From the NCBI RefSeq assembly GCF_914767665.1, contig NC_059502.1, forward strand, positions 51,070,031-51,134,030: a DNA stretch of 64,000 bases, read 5' to 3'. Both the position numbers and the translations under genes were made by a program. Position 1 is the stretch's first letter. Each line of letters begins with the position of its first letter. The notes under the pieces are model-generated. The model worked only from the letters and a program-made list of their open reading frames with translations. It made no database searches and was not told where the DNA came from. The DNA is from Harmonia axyridis. Lineage: Eukaryota; Arthropoda; Insecta; Coleoptera; Coccinellidae. Positions 22,226-33,599 of this stretch are shown here, piece after piece.

Positions 22226-22800
22226 TGTATTAGAAGTGGAATGTTACTTTTATAGTGAGACCAAATGTTTAACAACTTCACTCCTGCTTTTTTCAAACGC
22301 CTTCGAACCGATAGAATTAAAGATATATATCCAAAAAAATTAGGAGAAAAATGTAATACCTATTACATTTATGTGACTCCTGCTTTTGTGGTTGACAGAT
22401 CGAGAGAAATCATTGGACAATTCAAAATTACGATGGATGAGGCTTTGTAGGAGAAGCATTTTGAAAATTCACCAATTATGAATTCTACAATGATTTACAG
22501 GCTGAAATTGGTTCGAAGAAAATCATCATAAGTGATTGAAAGAATTTTTTTTCTGAATTGACAATCGAAGCGAGGAAAAAGATACGTAATATTGTCCGCC
22601 TCTTGTTGATGACATTTGTAAATTCGACAAAAAGTTTGATAATTTACCAATAAGATTGTCAGAATTATTTAGTTAGAGACTTAAATTGGGATTGTTTGTT
22701 CTGTATCTAGTTGTACATATGATTCCAAGGGGTGTGTATGAAAATGCCTATTTTATTTCTTCTCATGTTGATTATAATTTTTTTCGCCAATGCTGAAATG
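22225..22800. other. Anonymous AT-rich sequence
   Basis: A 61-codon plus-strand frame (22265-22450) has no recognised family. Confidence 0.3.
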
Positions 22801-22809
22801 GCAGATGCT

Positions 22810-23240
22810 CTATTCATTTATTTATTTATTCAAACAATATTAATTGTTATACATTTGAGTCTTGGAACAGATCAATCATTCTACCATGTTCTTTGAACAT
22901 TTTCTTCTAATCACATTTAGAAAGATACTCCATAAAGATTTAACTTTAGATTCTTCATATTCTTCGCCGTTTTTCTTTTCCATATTGAAATCGCAGTCTT
23001 TTGATATTTCTGCGAGTTGTTCTGGATCTGAGGAGTAGTTCCTGTTCAGCAGGAATTTTTATAATACAGACATCTTGTAGCATTAAGAGATACCAGTTTG
23101 GCAATTTCATACTGCATTTCTTTCAAACAAATATCTCCGAATCTTTCCCTTCTTGATGGCTCATTTCTCGAATGATTCAAGCGACAAATACGTTCACTAT
23201 GCGATCTGCAATTCATTAATTGATGAATATTCATTTCTCG
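22810..23240 (-). other. Possible LINE 3' end
   Basis: A (ATTT)n tract at 22812-22838 reads on the minus strand as an AATAAATAAATAAAT tail. Upstream on that strand is a 62-codon basic frame (23046-23234). The tail suggests a target-primed retroposon insertion, but the frame is not recognised. Confidence 0.3.
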
Positions 23241-23430
23241 AACTGTCTAAAATTTGAGAAAAACCAAATTTCATCGCTGAAAAATCAACTTTTGTTTTGC
23301 CGGCTTACATGTTTTATCGCTATGAGAACTTTCTCACTAAAAATGTAAAGAGTGAAATAGTCAAAGCTAAAAAGCTGACAGTAATAACAAAAATCATCCC
23401 TCCGTGAGTAACAATTTCAATATCGCTGTG

Positions 23431-24353
23431 TACAGGGTGTCCCGAATTCGATGCCCACTGAAAGCATCTTGGGAACTCGAAGACTTCCTTTTTCCGAATA
23501 ATAAGATATCAAAAAACAGATAATAGATATCCTGATTCGTTCTTGTGTTACAGGGCGTTTCTGAAAAATGACCATTTGAAATACTTCGCTTTATCTTGGT
23601 TCGAGATATTTGAAAATTTCTAGAACATTTTTTCCACTAATTTTTAAGGTTTAGACGATACACATAACAGATCATAGAAATCAATTATCGTTTCAGAGGG
23701 AAGTTGGTGTTTCTTAAATGGGTGACCATATTTTTCAACACCGTTTTTTAGCCGCAGATTTGTTGAAAACCTTCTCGTTATCAATTTTTCAAAAATGTCA
23801 TAGATAACACTGTTTTTAGTTCATTTTGTGGATGGGACACCTTATATATATTTTTCAGTTATTTTGAGATTTAATTCATATATAATGTGTTCCATTTGAA
23901 AAACACCAACTCTCCTCTAAATCTCTGAAACGATGATTAAGATCTAATTGAATATGACACTCTATATATGACTCGATTAAAATCATACAATGGACACAAA
24001 ATGAATTACAACTCGAAATATTTATAAATAAGGAATATCAATATCTTCGAAACGCATAACATTATTGAAAAACCGATAATGGGATGTTTTTCGACCAATC
24101 TACGGCCAAAAAAAACTGCGTTGAAAAAGGTAGGGTGTCCCATTTAAGAAACATCAACTCAATATCTTTGAAACGGTCATCAATTTCTATGATCTGTCAT
24201 ATAAACTATAAAAATTACTGAAAAAAAAGTTTAAAAATTTTTTGAATATCTCGAACAGAAACCGAGACGGTTAATTTTCAAAAACGCCCTGTAACTCGAG
24301 TGTTATAGTTCTCGAGATGTTTTCAGTGAGCATCGAATTTGGGACACCCTGTA
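23431..24353. mobile_element. Foldback element with TACAGGGTGTCCC termini
   Basis: TACAGGGTGTCCCGAATTCG at 23431 is the near-perfect reverse complement of the right end (GGGACACCCTGTA, to 24353). Further inside, GATCATAGAAATCAATTATC..GTTTCTTAAATGGG (near 23670-23725) pairs with CCCATTTAAGAAACATCAAC..ATTTCTATGATCTGTC (near 24140-24200). Arms of about 400 bp thus form almost the whole 923 bp. Partial internal echoes (GGGACACC near 23837, GTTCCATTTGAAAAACACCA near 23889) suggest nested duplication. There is no ORF and no clear target-site duplication. Confidence 0.8.
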
Positions 24354-24359
24354 CTTTAA

Positions 24360-25040
24360 CAAATTGCTAACTCGATACGACCCTATTGCATTTCACGACT
24401 TCGACTGCTATCGATCTACCAATAAGACCTTAATTCAATAGACGCAACGATTAGCATGAGAATAGATCATCGAGAACCGGAAACTACCAGTCGATAAAAC
24501 GCCCTTGGAATTGACCATACCACAGCCGAAAGAGATTAAGCGGTCTTCATAACCGCGTCAACCCCTTTCGCGACGGCCGCAAACTAATCTCCGATAATCA
24601 ATAAATCGGAGCTTTATGCAGATTTTCCGGGGCCAATCGTAGCCGTCGAAACGGGAAGTTTATGGCGTTTGAAATATTAAAATTCAATCCGAAACCGAAC
24701 CGCGGGCCCAAAAACGGCCGTTAAATATTAACGGCCAGCTCATGTATAATTGATGAAAGCCATAGTTCAATTGTAAAATGCCGAAGTACGCCGCCATCTG
24801 CGATGTCAGGACGCGCATAAAATATGGAAGGGAGTCATTAATTTTTTTTTTTAATGACGAATTGAGGATATAATGAAGCCTCGACATAATAAAGTTTTGC
24901 GAGTCCCGAAATGTCGTTAGTTAGGGGGGCGGTCGTAAAAACGGAAGTTCCGTGATAAATATTATTTTACGTCGTCGACGATTTTGGACAGGGAGAAATC
25001 TGTGATCAGCCGGACGGCGAATGACAGCCATCTACAATTA
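24360..25040. other. Less AT-rich, relic-free block
   Basis: One of the longest GC-richer blocks. It contains no ORF or repeat that I can name, and starts immediately after the foldback element. Candidate conserved non-coding DNA by inference. Confidence 0.35.
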
Positions 25041-26400
25041 TTCTCACTCATTGCATTAGATTTTTTTTTTCAAATGTCAATTTTTTGTGGTTTCAACTGA
25101 GATGCAAAGAAACCCTATGTGTCTTTTTTTGTCTGTTAAACTTCCAGACAAAACGAGAGGTTTTTCAGATTTATGCCTACTTGGTTTTTCAGAGATCATG
25201 ACAGTTTCAGATGGCGCATACATCGTTTATATTTGACATTTCTCGCGATTTTCTACTCTCGTGAACATTGAGTATGGAATAATTATATTCTATGTTCGTG
25301 ACAATCTTCTATACTCTGAATCGACCAATTGCCGTCGTCATTATATTTCATTAATTTCATTAAAAATTCGATATGAACTGAATTGTTATTTCTTGTGAAA
25401 GTTTGCAGTGTCTCAAATCATTATTTCGTTTTCAAACGCCGCCAGACAGATAGCGGGAATTCGTACGATTCTAAAAAGCAATAGGTGGACTATCTCAAAA
25501 AGTCTGAAACAAAATCGAATCAGTGCACACACCAGAGTTTCTATGCATCTTGGTTTCAACTAACAGCAAGGCATTGTTCTAGCCAATCATTCGATATTAT
25601 ACTATTTCCCTCATCTAAATGACAATGTGTATGATAGCACCTTTCAGTTTTTTCACCTAACAGTTTTTTCGAGTTTACCCGTTGCAAGACTTGACAGCAG
25701 TTGTAACCAAAAATTTCAATAACTTTAATAACAAGTAATTATAGTCTCATGATGTTTTCCTTGGAAAAAATTCGTAAAATCACAATGCAAGATTCTAGTT
25801 TTTTAACGAAAAGCATTCGCGCAGTTGCAAAAATTCTCATCTTCGACTCGGATTTTTGTTGCCACCAGCACTCATGCTTCATGAAATATTAATTATGGTA
25901 TTCATACATTTTCCAGCTCTTATCCAATAAACAATCGTGAATGGTCTGAATATTTAGATATATGTAATTATGTATTTTCTGATCACCCCTTCAACAATCA
26001 AACCTTCAACAACAATTCCTAATTTTCTCTACACAACTTTATCTTGGTAGTTGGGATTATGACTTGAAAACTTACTTCTTCGACTATCACATTTTCTAGC
26101 AGTAGATTTGCGATTTCTTTCTTTAGATGCTCTCCCGCATCAAATACTTTTAAGCTCAAATTGAAATACTACGTGTTATCCAGTTTTTCATCCCGTCTTG
26201 AATATTTTTTTGAAAAATATTTAACTTCATCTCTCGAATTGTAATGTGAGAAAGTGTAAGTATTTAGCCAGAGAAAAGAATTGCAGACTAAAATATTCAT
26301 CGAATTAACTCATAGAATAGGAGTCAGTTTAGAATAGCCACTAATAAATTTAGATCATCGTGGCCTAGGCAGGGTAGGGTCATAAAGGTGCATAAAATTA
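25040..26400. repeat. AT-rich interval; 26020-26145 repeats 3710-3845
   Basis: Apart from the repeat shared in direct orientation with 3710-3845 (TTGGGATTATGACTTGAAAA, then CACATTTTCTA, then GCGATTTCTTTC), no gene or element is recognised. Confidence 0.4.
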
Positions 26401-26404
26401 AGAC

Positions 26405-26565
26405 CCAATTACGTCATCAATATAAAAGCAGAAATTCATATATGTTATTTGAATAACAACAAAAAGACGACATCCCAAATGACAGCGAAATGAACGTCCC
26501 CTAATATTCAAATTTTAGGGTCAATTTGAGTTGTGTATATAAAAGCTAAATTTACATATCATAAC
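26405..26565 (+). repeat. Duplicated TATAAAAGC motif
   Basis: TATAAAAGCAGAAATTCATA at 26421 and TATAAAAGCTAAATTTACAT at 26537 are 116 bp apart and share flanks (CCAATTAC.. / TCAATTTG..). This looks like a short tandem duplication of a TATA-box-like segment. No ORF follows within 300 bp, so promoter function is unproven. Confidence 0.35.
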
Positions 26566-26989
26566 ACTTGGACAACTATCAAAAGATGTTATACCAATTG
26601 ACAGACACTTTGCCTAATGAAAACCCTCTCTGACACACCTCTAAAATTGACGAATTTAAGGGTTGATTTACATCATAAGTAAATGAATAAGCATCTATAT
26701 TATAATCTTGGTAATATGAGATGGACAGTGTTATGTCATGAGACATAAATATATCACTATTGTGTTTCCGCCTGAACTCAAGCAACGCGACGTGCCACTA
26801 GTTTCGCAAAGGTGAACTTCAAATTTTGCAATTTTCGACAATTTATATCACTAAAATGTTCAGATTACTGTTCGTCAACTATATAAATATGAATGCAATT
26901 AGTGATTTAATAGCAATTTTCTATGTGAATTTAGGATATTAATATATTTTCGTGGGGTATTTGAAGGAGCCAAATCCCAACGAGCAAAG

Positions 26990-27440
26990 TTGTCTTATAA
27001 ATCGAATGTTTGGTGACTATTTTATTTTAAAGGTATCTTATAAATGCTTTCAATAATAGCAATTTATTATATTAAGCCTACATAAATACTTTTTTGTTGC
27101 GAATAGCTGAAGAATTTTATAGAGTTATCGTGACAACGTTAGTAAAGCGAAATTATAAAATATCTTATGAAACAGTTGCCTAGTTATCATTTAAGTGTGT
27201 CGATACCTAGCTTATAAAATAATACAATCTATAAAACTGATTTGTTGCTTAGTGGTTTTTTAATTTATTATGGTGATAAGGCAGATAGTGTTACAAATAT
27301 CTTAAAGAAATACTTTTAAGTTGCTTTTCGTCCACTTAAAAAATTGTTATATTGTTGTACCTTTAGCAACGATTTCGTTTCGATGAGTAAATAGTTGTTT
27401 TGGTAACCACTTGATAACTATTTTGTTGTATCGTATTTCT
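26990..27440. promoter_or_regulatory. Subterminal-like TTATAAA cluster left of tnp2-like gene
   Basis: CTTATAAAT (near 26996 and 27049), CTTATGAAACAG (27165), CTTATAAAATAA (27213) and CTATAAAACTG (27230) occur close together. GTTGCCTAG (27174), GTTGCTTAG (27246) and GGTAACCAC (27406) alternate with them. Similar motifs in inverse orientation lie right of the cassette (32070-32100, 33610-34510). CACTA-type transposons carry subterminal repeat arrays bound by their transposase, so this is a plausible but unproven equivalent. Confidence 0.35.
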
Positions 27441-27467
27441 ACGACAATAATAAAACAATATACCTAT

Positions 27468-27475
27468 AAATTTTA
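27468..27475 (+). promoter_or_regulatory. Possible TATA box of tnp2-like gene
   Basis: CTATAAAT lies about 40 bp before the ATG at 27511. If used, the 5' UTR would be very short. Suggestive only. Confidence 0.25.
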
Positions 27476-27510
27476 AGTTAGGTTACCTATTTTGAAAATA
27501 ATTCTTCATT

Positions 27511-29684
27511 ATGTGCGATATAAGTCAGTGGAAAAAAATCAAAAAAAGTGGTGCATTTCGAAGACGAATGAAAATGTGTTATGAAAATATGATGAAGAAT
27601 ACAAGTACATATAGTGCTGGGAATCAGGAGACACTACAGAAAGATGTTGAATCAATAGACTGTACACAATCTGCAGATGCTGAAATCTCAATGAGCGAAA
27701 ATACGTCTGCTATCTCGATTACCAAAGCCACAGCAACTGAGAACCCACAAACAGTGGTGGACCTGTCGAATAATAATACTGACATAGTCACAAGTGATGA
27801 TGAAGTAAGAGGTAATTGGTTGATAGAATTAGAGTCAAATGAAGATTGCGACTCTGTACTGGAACTTGAGCAAAATGCAGAATTTAGGAATCGTTTAAGG
27901 CAATGGGCAGTTTCATTTAATATTTCACACTCAGCATTAAGAGTGCTCTTTCGATACCTGAATGGAAGGATGCCGAACATTCTACCTCATGATCCCAGAA
28001 CACTTTTGAAAACATATCACACTATTGTTATGGTTAAAATTGGAGAGAATGGCCATTATTGGCACCATGGATTACAATTTTCTTTACAGAAAATGTTGAC
28101 ATCAATTCAAAATCTTCCAAAGAAAATTTCGTTGAATATTAGTATGGATGGTCTTCCCATATACAAAAGCAGTAGAAGTGAATTCTGGCCTATACTTTTC
28201 AACATTCATGAACTTCCTGAAATTAAACCCATGATAATAGGTATATATTGTGGTAAGGGAAAACCTTCAAATTTGGCAGAATATTTGACACCATTTGTTG
28301 AAGAAGCCAAACCAATACTTTCGGAAGGATTGATAATCAACGGAAACAACACTACTGTTAAAATAAGATGCTTTGTATGTGACTCACCGGCTAGAGCATT
28401 CATCAAAGGTAATTATTATAATTGACCATCAATGGCCAAGATAGGTATATAACTTAAAGGGTGAATGATTATTTTCTTTATCTTTCAGGAGTAACGAACT
28501 TCAATAGTAAACATGGATGCCTCAAGTGTACTACAGTTGGAGAATATTCACACATTTCCCATACAGTCTACTTTCCTACGATAGGTTGTGAAAAAAGAAC
28601 TAATGCTGGATTTCATGCAAAATTATATGGCTCCCATCATAAACAAGATACCCCTCTAAGTTTACTGCCCATCGATATGGTTGAAGATTTTCCGGTCAGT
28701 GATTCTCTTCATCTGATCGATCTGGGTGTCATGAAAAGGTGTTTATTGGGATGGAGAGATGGAAGTTTTGGTACTTATAAAACTAAATGGTGTGCGAAAG
28801 ATATTACTGACGTTTCACATTTTCTTGAGAAATGTAAGCTACCATCTGAAGTTCATAGAGCTGTACGAGGCTTAAATGTTTTATGCCATTGGAAAGGTTC
28901 CGAATATCATACTTTTTTACATTATTTAAGTATAGTAATACTTAAGGATGTATTGCCTCTTGATGTGTACCAACATTTTCTTAATTTTTTTTGTGCTATA
29001 ACTATATGCTCAACTAAATATTATGTGCATTTTCTCCATTTGGCTGAAGCATTACTCAATAATTATGTTGAATATTATCGAGATTTTTATGGAGAGGATT
29101 ATATTACCAGTAATGTTCATAATCTCACTCATTTAGTTGATGAAGTAAGAAGGTATGGACCTTTGACGACTTTCAATGCATACCCTTTCGAAAGTCGACT
29201 TTATCAAATAAAAAATTTATTACGAAATGGAAATTCCCCACTGGCTCAGGTTGCAAAAAGGATGAGTGAAATTATACAATGTGAAAATGAATCTAAAAAA
29301 TATTGCACATCTTTTCCTGTTTTAAAAAGCAAGAACGACTCAGGATTTTTTTCAAAAATAGAATTGAAACAGTTCTCATTATCGGCAGACAATCGTAATA
29401 AATGGTTTCTTACTCACAATGATGATATTGTAGCAATGGAGTATGCCATATTGATAAATAACACTCCTCTCATTTGTGGACATGCTGTAGGTGATAATTT
29501 ACAAGAAGTTTTTGAAATTCCAATAAAATCATCATTCTTAAATATTTTCAAAACTAATAATAATAATCAAAAGCCATTAAAACTTTATTCAACTACGGAT
29601 GTTAAGTGCAAAATGGTAGCAACTAAATATAGAGATGAATTTTTTTTTATTCCTTTATTGCACACTTTACATGAAAATAAATAA
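27511..29684 (+). CDS. tnp2-like (CACTA/EnSpm-type) transposase, intact, two exons
   Basis: Exon 1 is 27511-28408 and exon 2 is 28489-29684. The 80 bp intron has GT (28409) and AG (28487-28488) and splits a Gly codon in frame, giving 697 aa. Residues 1-30 are basic and 31-125 are acidic and low-complexity. A helical region with LPHDPRTLLKT (158-168) and GHYWHHGL follows. SMDGLPIYKS (Asp213), PSNLAEYLTPFVEE and CDSPARAF (Asp291) match the conserved order of tnp2 transposases. HGCLKC (308-313) resembles a metal-binding knuckle, HLIDLGVMK starts at 374, and NVHNLTHLVDEVRRYGPL and YPFES (Glu534) lie near 508-535. Asp213, Asp291 and possibly Glu534 are candidate catalytic acids. No stop or frameshift interrupts it. 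The family call is from memory of motifs. A domesticated host gene is the alternative. Confidence 0.8.
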
Positions 29685-29753
29685 TTTTCATCTTGTAAAC
29701 TAAAAATCAACAAAATATTCAAATAAAATAAGTTAATAATTTATAATCTGCAC
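29685..29753. terminator. Shared 3' intergenic segment of the convergent genes
   Basis: AATAAA at 29722-29727 could polyadenylate the plus-strand gene. For the minus-strand gene, TTTATT on the plus strand (an AATAAA in reverse) lies within the last exon of the tnp2-like gene near 29645, so the transcripts probably overlap at their 3' ends. Confidence 0.45.
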
Positions 29754-31739
29754 TCATTCATTTTCACTATCCTCTCCATTCACCTGTTCCATCTCTTCTA
29801 ATGTTACTCCTGTAGAATCCTCATTTCCAACCAGAACCTACAAAGTTGAAAAGAAAGAAAATTGAAGAAACTCCCAAAGTTTGATTATATAACTCACATA
29901 ACTACTTAGAAAGTTCTCCTCGTTGATGATTAATTCATTTAGTTCCATAACATTACTTTCTTCAATCTTTGGGTTCTTAATCTGAAATGAAGAATGTATT
30001 GTATATGCATAGAATGATGTCAGATTGCATTATGTTCAGACAAAGAATGAGCCCTATATTGATGTCAGTACTCTACTCACATGTGAATTCATTCATAAAT
30101 CAGTTCTCCACAAAAATATAGCCAAGAAAAAAGTTCTCTCATTACCTTGTAAGAAAGACTTTTGGGCCTCCTTTTGCTCCTTGATGTTCGTGTCATGCTA
30201 CTCTCATTCCTTTTCGTTGAGTTTCTGATGACAGCCTTGAAAAACTCTTCGCAATTTTTCAAGGTAAAATCTTCATCGGAGAGTCTCACAACACGAAAAA
30301 ATAATCCGATAACATTTTTGAAAAATTTGAATGGAATTTTCTCTTTTCCAGGATCTTTAGCACCTCCAGCCCAAGAACATAGAGTCATGAATTTTCTAGA
30401 GAATATTTTGTCCACCAAAATATAGCAGTTATTGGTTCCATTTCCACATCCCTTTCTTCCACATACATAACTAAACTTTTGTATTAAGTCTTCCATTTCC
30501 TTCTTATTAGCCAATTTGGCCTCCAGTTTCTCAAGTACCGCTAAAGAGTCTATTGGCTCGAAAAAGATATCATCAATATTATTATTATTCTGAGTTGCAG
30601 TGTTACATGTACAGTTATTGTTAATTGAATGACTAGCCATAACATCTATACTGGTTTGTAATTTGGCAAGGAGTTGCATTATATTTTCTAGATAAGATAA
30701 ATGACCTTCTCTTTCCAGAATTAGTTTCTGGTTATTCATAATTATGTCTTGATTAATTATCAAGCTCTCAAATTTTTCCATCAATTCTGCATCTAGAGAG
30801 GATTTTTCTGTTCTTAATCCATCTGGTATAATTTGCTGGATTGTTTTTTGGGGTAGGAGTACTTCAGTATCCAACTCTGTTTTTGAAGATTTCACCCTAG
30901 AATCTTCCAAAGAAGCAGTCAACTGCAATACAAGAAGACATTTGTTAATTCAACTATAAATATTGAATAGAAGTGGATTATGATTAGAATCATTGATACA
31001 CAATAGTCGAATATAAGCAAATAACCGGAACAGATCGGTTAAGACCAATATATTGCTATACATAACCAATCGGTTTTGATAGCAAGGGATCGGTCTTAAC
31101 CCCTCTGATGTTCCTGTTACTCGCTTGAATTTGTCTAATAAGAATTAATAACTCACCATACATTTATTGGCCAATTCATTAAAATTATGTTCGCTAGATA
31201 TGGACTTTGGCAGCTTCACGCTCGGTCTCTTTTTAGTCTGGACCTCTAAAATATCCTCTTGTTCAGTATCGTCATTTTCCAACATTCGATTTAGTTCCTC
31301 TTCAGCAATTTCATAGTTAAATAAGTGGTTCCTTTTTAATTTGCAAGCCATTGTGAACCAGTTTGCTTCTGGTAAGGAATTAGCAGTCCTGATCAGCTTC
31401 TCAGCCCCTAATTTTGGCCAATGAAGCTGATTATTATACTCCCATCCCGAAGGAACAATTGTTAGCTGTTTCAAGCCCCTTTCGATAGTTTGGACGATCT
31501 TGAACATGTCTAAAAGAAGTTCAGTAATATAGAAAGAATGTAGGTAACAAACTCTAAGATATCATTTTCATATCAAAAAGCACAAATATGTTATGCACTC
31601 ATTCATTTACCATAGTGTATTTTACAGTGAATCATTATTGAAGATTCGGTAAATTAAATTAAGGACATTCCATGTCTGTGCTTTACCTAGTTATCGATTG
31701 AATCACTGGTGCAAATCTCTCAATCAACTTACCTTGCAT
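29754..31739 (-). CDS. DUF4806-like coiled-coil protein, intact, five coding exons
   Basis: I reconstruct five coding exons on the minus strand: 31739-31733, 31509-31157, 30922-30146, 29981-29898 and 29837-29754. All introns (223, 234, 164 and 60 bp) have GT-AG ends and the joins keep frame, giving 434 aa ending in TGA. Residues 1-120 include VPSGWEYNNQLHWP and an acidic stretch. Residues 167-213 look like a coiled coil. Residues 241-358 (KLEAKLANKKEMEDLIQKF, CGRKGCGNG, FSRKFMTLCSWAG, then FKNVIGLFFRVV) resemble DUF4806. The end of the third exon is basic (SKRRPKS), a possible nuclear signal. It converges on the tnp2-like gene with 69 bp between stop codons, suggesting that the two travel as a cassette. 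Molecular function is unknown; a DNA-binding accessory protein is a guess. Confidence 0.75.
31026..31114. repeat. Hairpin in an intron of the DUF4806-like gene
   Basis: GGTTAAGACC (31037-31046) pairs exactly with GGTCTTAACC (31092-31101), and TTGCTAT pairs with ATAGCAA inside it. Weaker pairing extends outward (GGAACAGATC / TCTGATGTTCC). It lies within the 234 bp intron between the second and third coding exons. Confidence 0.65.
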
Positions 31740-32157
31740 TTTCTTTTCTAACTTAAACAGGTCACTCGTCACAGTCGGCACTCAGATTTGCCAAGCAGTT
31801 CAGAACAAATTTGATTTTAGGTTATGTTAAATTAAGTTTACGCGGTATATTTATTCCAGAATAATCTATGGATTTCACCTCCTCTCCTCAGTAGCGCCAA
31901 ATTGCTGCGACCCAATCACTATCACGAGAGACAATAGACTATTTCTCTAAGACTATCACTACAATAAGAAGTTTAACTATCACATAATCATAATTATATT
32001 TCTTATTCCATGAGGACTTGCTTTATAAGGCCGTAAAAAGATCGTCAATTAGCCAAACAGTAGTCAATAATGCTCTATAAGTGATCTAAGCAACCTTATT
32101 ATTTTAATATTTGGATCAACTGGAACTCACAACTGTTTCGCTGAAATCTGAAATCCT
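31740..32157. other. Right flank of the transposase cassette
   Basis: Probable 5' UTR and promoter region of the DUF4806-like gene on the minus strand; no clear TATA box. Farther right, in reverse complement, the GTTGCTTAGATCACTTATAG motif resembles motifs left of the cassette. No terminal inverted repeat could be fixed. Confidence 0.35.
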
Positions 32158-33570
32158 TAGGACAGGACCGTATTCTATTGATCGACATACTCGACAGTTT
32201 TAATAGGAATTACTCCGAAGCTTTAATGAAAAGTTGTTAAGAGCAGCTTCGGAGTAAGCTTTCCCACATTTTGTATTTTTGGCGCAATTGTTCATCGGAA
32301 CAGCTGAGTGCTTATCAATTTGCCTAAATGTCTGTAATTTTCGAATATTTGGTTGAATATGGTATAAAACGTTTTGGTTCGACTCGCTATCAGGAATCCG
32401 TGGTCAAAATCCATTCTGTCCGGCCGATCGTCCTTGAACAGGATAACTGTCGAACGGAATGACAGTTTAAATTTTCAGAGTAGATTTGGAAGATAAATAT
32501 CTCGGATAAGTTCGATATTGGGCAAAATCGACCAAAATCGGTGTTCTCGGAGTAACGAAAACAAACATATTGTTTATAGAGCTTTGTTTCAAACTGAAGC
32601 ATATTCGAATCATTTCAAATTTCGAAAACAGAATGATTAACATTCCAAGAATTCAAAACTGAAAGAACAGACAGAGCATCATTGTAAGGGCGGCCTTATA
32701 CAGCCGGAATGGCTCTCTGAATTCATACTCTCAATTCATAATATTAGTTAAGAAAACACATAATTCCATACTAATCCACTATTCACCTCACAAATTCTGA
32801 TTTTTTCGGAGTATTAATATCTAGAATTTGCAAGCTTCCAGAATTCAGATTATGAATTGAGAATATGAATTCAGAGAGACATTCCGGCAGCATAAGTCCG
32901 GCCTTAGTCTATTCTAAAATGACATATACTTCAATAAGCGGACATGCCATAGAATCATAATTTAATATTCCCACTTATTTCTACTCTCTCTGATTCATAG
33001 TGCCAGCAATTAATATCTATGAACTTAGTTTGGCATGTCTCTATCTGTATCACACATAGACCATGTCTATATGGTATCACAGAACATACGTTAAATTTCG
33101 ACGTGAAAACATATATGAAGTACGATGAATTATTGAAAATTCGAAAAATCATATCTGTATTAGCTTGCTAGATTAGAAAATGATATTAATAGATTCTTAT
33201 GATGAAACTGTTACGAAACCAGTATGCCGATTTTCATCATTAACGAACTTAACCGAGATATCTATATGCCGAACATACTCTGAAAATTTCAACCGTCTAG
33301 CTCATTCCGTTCGACAGTTATCGGATACACGGTCGGCCGGACAGAATCAATTTCGACCACGGATTCTTGATCAGTGAGTCAAACCATATCGTTTAAGATC
33401 ATTATTTTCAGCCAAAAATTCGAAAATTAGAGATAGCAACCGGTTTTTAGCAAACAATCAGAAATGAGTTATGAAATAGAAGGTATAGTCCTTTCTCGGA
33501 ATCGAAAATACTCATACGTATAAGGTATGTTGTAGAAAAACTGATTCGGAAGCAGTTCGGTCCTGTCTCA
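32158..33570. mobile_element. 1.4 kb long-TIR element ending in AGGACAGGACCG
   Basis: The ends AGGACAGGACCG (32159) and CGGTCCTGTC (33558-33567) are inverted. Long arms of roughly 400 bp follow. The best-conserved inner part is GTTCGACAGTTATC..CGGCCGGACAGAAT..GACCACGGATTC at 33308-33370, found inverted at 32395-32460, together with CCGAGATAT and TACTCTGAAAATTT. The interior lacks a coding frame, so it is non-autonomous. It sits in the TTATAAA-rich flank of the tnp2-like cassette and contains a smaller MITE. Confidence 0.75.
32685..32906. mobile_element. 222 bp MITE nested in the long-TIR element
   Basis: TAAGGGCGGCCTTATACAGC.. at 32685 is inverted at the right as ..GCATAAGTCCGGCCTTA (to 32906). 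The arms continue through CCGGAATG, CTCTCTGAATTCATA and CTCAATTCATAAT for about 55 bp each. TAA/TTA at the borders could be part of the TIR or a trinucleotide target duplication as in PIF/Harbinger MITEs. Confidence 0.8.
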
Positions 33571-33599
33571 CCATAGAGGTAGTGCTGAAGTAAATAATA

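Noticed and set aside
27624..28406. Minus-strand frames within the tnp2-like gene
   Set aside because: Antisense shadows; the plus strand carries the spliced frame with family motifs.
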